Program-made: the position numbers and the translations under genes
The notes under the pieces: generated by a model
What the model was told of the DNA's origin: nothing
What the model saw: only the letters and a program-made list of their open reading frames with translations
The model's database searches: none
NCBI RefSeq assembly: GCF_024054175.1
Contig: NZ_JAMXLA010000001.1
Location: forward strand, 3,160,652-3,224,651
From: Flavobacterium sp. NRK1
Lineage (GTDB): Bacteria > Bacteroidota > Bacteroidia > Flavobacteriales > Flavobacteriaceae
DNA length: 64,000 nt
Direction of reading: 5' to 3'
Part shown: one piece after another, positions 58,795 through 64,000 of the stretch
Position numbering within the stretch: the first letter of the stretch is position 1
How the letters are laid out: the number at the start of each line of letters is the position of its first letter

Positions 58795-60822
58795 TTAAAG
58801 TAAGCCGTTGTATTTTCTTGTAAACCACTCAAAAGCAAGCGATATAGATAAGATTATAAGAAGCCACATCCAGTCGATTAAAGGCGATTTCTTTGTAATC
58901 TCTTTTTGAACAGCTTTGTAATCTTCATTTTTAAGGAGAGTATCAATAAGTTTATCTGTATTATCTGCGTAGTAAACTGCACCATTTGTATTAGTAGCAA
59001 CTTGCTGTAAGCGTTTCATATCAGGATTAACAAATTGTTTTTCTATTTCAAAATCTAAAACCTCAAACGAACCTGTATAGCTTGTTTTAGAGGCGTTTTC
59101 ATTGACTACAATAGAATATACTCCCGGTTCAAGTCCATCGAGATTAACCTTATATTCTCCATTACCCTTTAAGAAATCATAAGTCTTTAATGAATTTGTC
59201 TTTTTATTTTTTAATTGGATTGTCAGCCTGGCATTTTCATCAAATTCATAATTCTTATTAAAATATTGTGCAGTAATGGGAATTACCTCTCCTGAATTAT
59301 AAAAACTTTCATGATTGACAACAAGTGATTTACGCTTCGAATTTGATGCAAGATATTGTATGATCTTATCAATAAACACATCAAATTGTTCAAATGATTT
59401 ATTGTTAAGATTACTTTCCATTCTCCATTTCCAAATATTCTCACCCAGGATGTATGCTTCACGAGTTGCTCCATTTTCGGTGAAAAATAATAAAGGACTA
59501 TCTATTTTTACATTTCTTATACGTGCCTGAAGAAGTGTATTTATATTTGTTTTTACAGTAATAGTACCAAATGGATTTTGTAATGGTGGAAATTGCTCAA
59601 AACCAATATTATCTATAGCGAAAGAGTTAAACCCTGATTCGAAATCTGCAAGATAATCCTCTTTCTGAGATGTCATCTTAAAGTTTAAAATATTTTGAGT
59701 TTGGTTTAATACATTAAAATCAGTGCTTAGCCCTGTTATAGTTAAAGTATTTAATCCTGCATTTTTATTTTTCTCAAGCAGTGATTTAAATGAACTGTCC
59801 GGCTGGTACAAAATCAACACGTTATAGTCCTGAAGGTTTTTAACTTCATTGGGTTTAAGTATAGTAACCTTACGTTGTTGATTTGTTTCTATAGCACGCT
59901 TAATAGCCCCAAGGTCAGGATGGTTTATTGAAGAAATAAGGGCAACTTCAGAACGCTGATCTATAATTTCTACTGCAAAGTTTTTTAAATTGTTATATTT
60001 ATTTTTCTCAGCTTCAGAAGAAGTTATTACAGCCCTGTAAGTTTGTACTCCTACCTTATCTGCGTTTAGCAGAACAGAAACAGATGCCGCCTTTTTATCT
60101 TTAGAAAAATTAATGTTTTGCTTATGCAGTACAGTATTCCCCTGCATGATATTAAATACTCCATTTACATTTTTATTTCCGCTATATTGTAGAAAAACTT
60201 CTACCGGAAATTTGTTTTTTAAGAAGGCATACTTATTTACATTTACCTGATTTACCCGGAGATCTGTAAATGTTGTTGTATCACCCAATATAATCGGATA
60301 TACCGAAGTATTTTCACGGAAACTGTAAACATAGTCGTTACCTATAGTCTGATTGCCATCAGTAATCAATACAACAGGGTAATTAGTATTTCTGTATAAT
60401 TGTTTAAGATTTTGGGCAACCTGATCGATATGAGTTTGTTTACCTTTAAATTCTAAAGTTCTAGCGCTTTCAAAACCATCAGAAAAACTATACAGCTGAA
60501 CTTCATATTTATCTTTAAGCTCTTTATTTGAAGATATTTTTTCAGAAAGTTCTGTAGCTATTTTATCGACTCCTAATTCTCTTATTGATTGTGAATTATC
60601 TACAACAACAGGAAGTGGTGTTTTAACTGTATCTAAATCTTTTGTTGTAATTACAGGATTAATAAGCAACAAAAAAATAGAAAACAAAGTGATAAAACGA
60701 AGAAAAGCCAAAAAGAAGAATAACCTGCCCTTCTTTTTGGCTTTAAATAAATATTGATAATAAGATAACCCTAACGCTGCAAATGCAGATAATACTAACA
60801 ATAAAATTGTAGATGCAGTCAT
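58795..60822 (-). CDS. VWA-like membrane protein
   Basis: A 675-residue membrane protein. Two N-terminal helices (about 3-22 and 33-57) are followed by a von Willebrand A-like domain (about 70-230, PLPVVVDNSQSIRELG as a modified MIDAS D-x-S-x-S, and PVVLITDGNQTIG), further extracytoplasmic domains, and a C-terminal helix just before the end (LIDWMWLLIILSISLAFEWF). It resembles Bacteroidetes VWA proteins from BatA/BatB-like or aerotolerance clusters, but no companion genes are present. Function unknown. It is followed downstream by the META gene. Confidence 0.82.
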   Translation of the reverse strand: MTASTILLLVLSAFAALGLSYYQYLFKAKKKGRLFFFLAFLRFITLFSIFLLLINPVITTKDLDTVKTPLPVVVDNSQSIRELGVDKIATELSEKISSNKELKDKYEVQLYSFSDGFESARTLEFKGKQTHIDQVAQNLKQLYRNTNYPVVLITDGNQTIGNDYVYSFRENTSVYPIILGDTTTFTDLRVNQVNVNKYAFLKNKFPVEVFLQYSGNKNVNGVFNIMQGNTVLHKQNINFSKDKKAASVSVLLNADKVGVQTYRAVITSSEAEKNKYNNLKNFAVEIIDQRSEVALISSINHPDLGAIKRAIETNQQRKVTILKPNEVKNLQDYNVLILYQPDSSFKSLLEKNKNAGLNTLTITGLSTDFNVLNQTQNILNFKMTSQKEDYLADFESGFNSFAIDNIGFEQFPPLQNPFGTITVKTNINTLLQARIRNVKIDSPLLFFTENGATREAYILGENIWKWRMESNLNNKSFEQFDVFIDKIIQYLASNSKRKSLVVNHESFYNSGEVIPITAQYFNKNYEFDENARLTIQLKNKKTNSLKTYDFLKGNGEYKVNLDGLEPGVYSIVVNENASKTSYTGSFEVLDFEIEKQFVNPDMKRLQQVATNTNGAVYYADNTDKLIDTLLKNEDYKAVQKEITKKSPLIDWMWLLIILSISLAFEWFTRKYNGLL

Positions 60823-60865
60823 TTTAAATTATCGGGTATTTATAATTATTATATTATTTCCTGGA

Positions 60866-61612
60866 TTAAGTGAGCATACCTCCATCCACATTAAGTGTCT
60901 GGCCTGTTACATAGGCAGACATGTCTGATGCCAGGAAAAGACAGGCATTAGCCACGTCTTCTGTAGTACCGCCTCTCTTTAGAGGAATATTTTCCGCCCA
61001 TCCTTTTACAACATCTTCAGGTAGCTTAGCTGTCATTTCAGTTTCAATGAAACCAGGAGCTATAGCATTGCAGCGGATATTTCTTGAACCTAATTCCAAA
61101 GCTATTGATTTAGTAAAACCAAGAACTCCGGCTTTAGATGCAGCATAGTTAGACTGTCCTGCATTTCCTTTAACTCCTACTACAGAACTCATATTTATAA
61201 TTGAGCCTGAACGCTGTTTAAGCATTGGACGCTGAACAGCTTTTGTCATATTGAAAACTGATTTAAGATTTACTTCGATTACTTTATCGAAATCTTCTTC
61301 AGAAATACGCATTAAAAGATTGTCTTTGGTAATTCCTGCATTATTGATAAGGATATCAATTGTTCCAAAGGCAGCAAGAACATCATCTACAAGCTTTTGA
61401 GCTTCATTAAAATTGGCAGCGTCAGACTGGTAACCTTTAGCCTGTACACCATATTCTTTTAGCTCATTCTCAAGCGATTTTGCAGCCTCTGCAGAAGCGC
61501 TGTAAGTAAAAGCAACATTGGCACCATGTTTAGCAAAAACAACAGCAATGCCACGGCCTATACCTCTGCTCGCACCGGTAATAATAGCCGTTTTTCCTTC
61601 TAATAGTTTCAT
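60866..61612 (-). CDS. fabG: 3-oxoacyl-[acyl-carrier-protein] reductase
   Basis: A 248-residue short-chain dehydrogenase, FabG type. Seen: the NADP-binding TGASRGIGRGIAVVFAKHG, the NNAGITKDNLLMRISEEDFD segment characteristic of FabG, the catalytic Ser in NMSSVVGVKGNAGQSNYAASKAG with Tyr-x3-Lys, and the C-terminal YVTGQTLNVDGGM. It reduces beta-ketoacyl-ACP in fatty-acid elongation. A -7 box lies at 61646-61653. It is monocistronic on the minus strand, next to the VWA gene. Confidence 0.95.
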   Translation of the reverse strand: MKLLEGKTAIITGASRGIGRGIAVVFAKHGANVAFTYSASAEAAKSLENELKEYGVQAKGYQSDAANFNEAQKLVDDVLAAFGTIDILINNAGITKDNLLMRISEEDFDKVIEVNLKSVFNMTKAVQRPMLKQRSGSIINMSSVVGVKGNAGQSNYAASKAGVLGFTKSIALELGSRNIRCNAIAPGFIETEMTAKLPEDVVKGWAENIPLKRGGTTEDVANACLFLASDMSAYVTGQTLNVDGGMLT

Positions 61613-61645
61613 AGATTTGTTTCAGTTTGTTTCTTTACAAAGTGA

Positions 61646-61653
61646 CAAATATA
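61646..61653 (-). promoter_or_regulatory. TAnnTTTG -7 box for fabG
   Basis: TATATTTG on the minus strand, 34 bases from the ATG at 61612. Confidence 0.5.
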
Positions 61654-61711
61654 GTAAATTGTTTGGGGTTTAAAATGACACCTTTTTTGTTTTTGCCTTA
61701 ATTATCTTAAC

Positions 61712-61719
61712 TACTTTTG
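61712..61719 (+). promoter_or_regulatory. TAnnTTTG -7 box for the VOC/GNAT pair
   Basis: TACTTTTG, 27 bases before the ATG at 61746, with a TTTTTG at about 61690-61695 as a likely -33 element. Confidence 0.6.
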
Positions 61720-61745
61720 TAATATACAAACATAAACCCTTAAGC

Positions 61746-62108
61746 ATGAAAACAATACTGGGACTAAGAACTGTTGGCTACAAAGTTAATGACATTAAAA
61801 AAGCAAAGGAATGGTATGCCAGAGCTTTTAATACAGAACCTTATTTTGATGAACCTTTTTATGTAGGTTTTAATGTTGCAGGTTATGAACTTGGTTTACA
61901 GCCTGATGATTCTGTCAAAGGAGATAACGTTGTAACTTACTGGGGTGTAGAAAATATAAATACTGAATATGAGAGGTTTCTTAATCTTGGTGCTACGCCA
62001 CATGAGATGCCTCAAAATGTAGGAGGTGAAATAATGGTAGCTTCAGTAAAAGATCCCTGGGATAATATTATCGGACTAATTTATAATCCTGAATTTAAAC
62101 TGCCTTAA
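61746..62108 (+). CDS. VOC-family (glyoxalase-like) protein
   Basis: A 120-residue single-domain vicinal-oxygen-chelate protein: the two beta-alpha-beta-beta-beta modules are visible (LRTVGYKVNDIKKAKEWYARAFNTEPYFDEPFYVGFNVAGYELGLQPDD and VVTYWGVENINTEYERFLNLGATPHEMPQNVGGEIMVASVKDPWDNIIGLIYNPEF in order). The metal-binding residues usual for glyoxalase I are not complete, so catalysis is uncertain. It is followed two bases later by the GNAT gene, which suggests a common transcript. Confidence 0.85.
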   Translation: MKTILGLRTVGYKVNDIKKAKEWYARAFNTEPYFDEPFYVGFNVAGYELGLQPDDSVKGDNVVTYWGVENINTEYERFLNLGATPHEMPQNVGGEIMVASVKDPWDNIIGLIYNPEFKLP

Positions 62109-62110
62109 AA

Positions 62111-62653
62111 ATGAAAATACAGCCTGTAACACATTTTACAAAAGACGGTAAAGAGATTATTATCAGAGAGGCGACTGAAGATGACGCAAAATCTCTTATT
62201 GAATTAAAAAAGGGATATTTAAAAAATACTACAAGTATTCCGTTGTATGAGTGTGAATACAAAAACAATGTACAAATGGAAAAAGAATGGATACAGAAAT
62301 TTATTACTGAATATAACAGCCTTTTATTGTTAGCTGAATATAACGACAGACTTATTGGAAATTTAGATCTTACAGGCAACCAGCGTAAAAAACTTTTTCA
62401 TACCGGAATGATTGGTATGGGCATAGCTTATGAATGGCAGAACAAACAAATAGGCAGTTTATTATTAGAAAGTGCTATGAAATGGGCAATAAACAAGTCA
62501 CAGTTAAGTATTATATGGCTGGAAGTATACAGTACAAATACAGCCGGACGAAAACTTTATGAAAAATTCGGATTTGAACAATGTGGTATTATCAAGAACT
62601 TTTTTGAAGAAGATAATCCGGCGGATAAAATAATTATGGTCAGGCACATTTAA
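62111..62653 (+). CDS. GNAT-family N-acetyltransferase
   Basis: A 180-residue GNAT acetyltransferase. The acetyl-CoA-binding region is around GMIGMGIAYEWQNKQIGSLLLESAMKWA (motif A, with an R/Q-x2-G-x-G/A-like turn), followed by the beta-bulge strand LSIIWLEVYSTNTAGRKLYEKFGFEQCGI typical of RimI-like enzymes. The acceptor is unknown. It starts two bases after the VOC gene. Confidence 0.88.
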   Translation: MKIQPVTHFTKDGKEIIIREATEDDAKSLIELKKGYLKNTTSIPLYECEYKNNVQMEKEWIQKFITEYNSLLLLAEYNDRLIGNLDLTGNQRKKLFHTGMIGMGIAYEWQNKQIGSLLLESAMKWAINKSQLSIIWLEVYSTNTAGRKLYEKFGFEQCGIIKNFFEEDNPADKIIMVRHI

Positions 62654-62863
62654 TGATTGTATTAATTTTAATAAGGATTATATAAAATTTCATACTTCTA
62701 TTATAAATTTTTGTTTCAATAAAAGCCTTCAAAATTTCATTACAAGAAATCTCCTTTTCATTTCAAAAGAAGCTTTTATTTATTAAAATTTTGCTAAATA
62801 ACCCTGGCAGAAATGTGGTTATTCGTAAATTCAGCCTACAAAACAATTGATAATTTAAAAGCC

Positions 62864-63040
62864 ATGAAAAAAAACATTAATTTTAAAAGTAAGGACGACA
62901 TGAAACTCTTTAAATTTTTATTAGCAGCTATGGCCGGATTCGGTTTAGTAAAAATCTTCGGATATATTACCGAAGCAGAATTAGATGAAGAAGGTGAATT
63001 TGATATGCATGATGAAGATGAATATCCATTATTTGTTTAA
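62864..63040 (+). CDS. Small membrane protein
   Basis: A protein of about 58 residues from the ATG at 62864 (or 46 from 62900). One hydrophobic helix (FKFLLAAMAGFGLVKIFGYI) precedes a strongly acidic tail (DEEGEFDMHDEDEYPLF). The ATG choice is uncertain; a longer frame from 62813 adds an unsupported N-terminus. The charge asymmetry suggests a cytosolic acidic tail. Function unknown. Confidence 0.5.
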   Translation: MKKNINFKSKDDMKLFKFLLAAMAGFGLVKIFGYITEAELDEEGEFDMHDEDEYPLFV

Positions 63041-63286
63041 TTGCCTGTTAAATTCTTAAAATACCTGCACCTCTCCCATAAGGTGCTTCAGCTGTTTATG
63101 CTTCTTATTACCCATACTATTTTTAACAAATTACTCCCTCTTCTCTCCTTTATAATTAATTAAAAGTTAAATCATAAAACTTTAAGAGAACCTTAGTAAA
63201 CCTTCTGTTTATCAATGATTAACTTAGTAATGAAATAAAAAACGATTAAAATTAATCAATAATTAAATCATTAAAAAGTAAAAGCT

Positions 63287-63571
63287 ATGAGTAACAAAAA
63301 AGTAATTTTAGGAGTTGCAGCAGGAGTTGCAGCCTTAGCAGTAGTAGGAATTATTCTTAAAAGAAGAGGCCATTTAGACGGTATTATTAGTAAGGCAGAA
63401 GAATTTGGTAGTGATATTGCAGATAAATACTCAAACATTAAGGAATCTGCACGCAAAAAATTCGATGAAGTAGTAGAAAAAGGTGGTGAAATTGCAGATA
63501 AAATGAAATCTCATAACGAAACTACTGCCCAAAAAGCTATAACAGGCACTAAACCTACAGCAACAGCTTAA
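63287..63571 (+). CDS. YtxH-like small protein
   Basis: A 94-residue protein with an N-terminal membrane helix (KVILGVAAGVAALAVVGIIL) followed by an amphipathic lysine/glutamate helix (FGSDIADKYSNIKESARKKF) and an alanine/threonine-rich tail. The layout matches YtxH/gas-vesicle-like stress proteins. Function unknown; related proteins respond to general stress in Firmicutes. Closed by a strong terminator. Confidence 0.75.
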   Translation: MSNKKVILGVAAGVAALAVVGIILKRRGHLDGIISKAEEFGSDIADKYSNIKESARKKFDEVVEKGGEIADKMKSHNETTAQKAITGTKPTATA

Positions 63572-63591
63572 TTAATAGGTATTTATACATA

Positions 63592-63625
63592 TAAAGGCGC
63601 TCACATTATTTGTCGGGCGCCTTTT
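63592..63625 (+). terminator. Terminator after the YtxH-like gene
   Basis: AAAGGCGC-TCACATTATTTGTCGG-GCGCCTTT hairpin and T-run, 20 bases after the stop at 63571. Confidence 0.8.
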
Positions 63626-63653
63626 ATTGTTTAAATTTATAAGCAAAAAGTGT

Positions 63654-64000
63654 ATGAAGACATATATTATAATAATCGCAGCAATGTTATGTATCATTGT
63701 TGGCTGTGGCAGGGCCTCTTCTCTACCTAACAATAATCAAGATAATAACAAGTTACTTGCAGTAAATGACACCGTACGTATTGCAAATGATTCACTTGAA
63801 TATGAAATTATAATTATAGATCCAGGATTTAATAGCTGGCTGGTATCACGTGCCCGGCCGAGAGGTTATTACAATCAACCCTATCTTGAAAATAAAAACA
63901 GACTTTGGGTAATGGAATGGAATACACGCGTAATGAGCCCTCAACGATTTGGTGATATGTATCAAATGACAATTGATTACAGCCCCAGAATTGATTATGG
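63654..64000 (+). CDS. DUF6146-like lipoprotein, 3'-truncated by the window edge
   Basis: An ORF running to the window end, with at least 115 residues visible. Signal peptide with lipobox IVGC (Cys18) followed by a serine/asparagine-rich stretch, then YEIIIIDPGFNSWLVSRARP, YYNQPYLENKNRLWVMEWN and RVMSPQRFGDMYQMTIDY. This pattern resembles DUF6146 proteins of Flavobacteria (my recollection). The start ATG 63654 gives an ideal lipoprotein signal. Confidence 0.75.
   Translation, partial: MKTYIIIIAAMLCIIVGCGRASSLPNNNQDNNKLLAVNDTVRIANDSLEYEIIIIDPGFNSWLVSRARPRGYYNQPYLENKNRLWVMEWNTRVMSPQRFGDMYQMTIDYSPRIDY

Noticed and set aside
1..64000. CRISPR arrays, rRNA, tRNA, insertion sequences, prophage or integrase genes
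   Set aside because: No regularly spaced repeats, no cloverleaf or rRNA-like stretch and no transposase or integrase motif were seen on reading; a tRNA scan would settle the tRNA point.

Overview
The window is chromosomal DNA from a low-GC member of the Bacteroidetes, most likely a Flavobacterium-like genus of the Flavobacteriaceae. The evidence is: proteins with type IX secretion (T9SS) C-terminal sorting domains; a fused alpha/beta 2-oxoacid dehydrogenase E1; DUF2911, DUF294 and bPH2 proteins typical of the group; a menaquinone pathway; and repeated TAnnTTTG (-7) promoter boxes a short distance upstream of start codons. I saw no rRNA, tRNA, CRISPR array, transposase or prophage gene.

Layout. 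(1) 1-11 kb is a loose menaquinone region: menD (cut by the window edge), menB, menA and menC, interspersed with a CvfB-like S1 protein, a YgiD-type dioxygenase, a serine hydrolase lipoprotein, two bPH2 membrane proteins and a UPF0173 hydrolase. menE and menF are not in the window. (2) 11-21 kb is housekeeping: a large acyl-CoA dehydrogenase, a NudK-type Nudix enzyme, a DUF2911 protein, a DUF294/CBS/cyclic-nucleotide protein paired with a DEDDh-like exonuclease, a DinB-like protein and acetyl-CoA synthetase. (3) 21.4-30.3 kb is the most distinctive part: eight codirectional, closely spaced genes that together read as a complete aromatic degradation route. They encode a flavin reductase, a fused FAD monooxygenase/old-yellow-enzyme acting on an aryl-CoA, an aryl-CoA ligase, a 4HBT-type thioesterase, a nitrilase, gentisate 1,2-dioxygenase, a FAH-family hydrolase and a maleate isomerase. 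They end at a strong terminator, with a convergent XRE regulator beyond it. (4) 30.9-42 kb holds a GAF histidine kinase preceded by an unusual hairpin, a CDF metal transporter, small proteins, a DUF763 protein, a helicase, endonuclease V, a mechanosensitive channel, a thioesterase and a Nudix protein. (5) 42-51 kb carries 2-oxoacid dehydrogenase E1, a 2OG-Fe(II) oxygenase, a SUI1/eIF1-like protein, a cytosolic binding-protein-fold protein, a transglutaminase-like protein, ung, a Smr-less mutS2 and a DCC protein. (6) 51-64 kb carries two T9SS cargo proteins, aroC, an LpxH-like phosphoesterase, lipoproteins, a frameshifted DUF2461 gene, a VWA-like membrane protein, fabG, VOC and GNAT proteins, a YtxH-like protein and a partial lipoprotein.

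How the catabolic genes fit together (inference): the nitrilase could release an aromatic acid, most simply salicylate, from a nitrile. The ligase would make the CoA thioester, the fused monooxygenase would hydroxylate C5 and the thioesterase would release gentisate. The dioxygenase would open the ring to maleylpyruvate, the FAH protein would cleave it to maleate and pyruvate, and the isomerase would convert maleate to fumarate. No glutathione-dependent maleylpyruvate isomerase is present or needed in this scheme. Other notable points are a 22-codon hydrophobic leader ORF overlapping the first gene of this operon, two probable single-base frameshifts, an exonuclease with a substituted catalytic aspartate, and promoter boxes placed so that some mRNAs may be leaderless.
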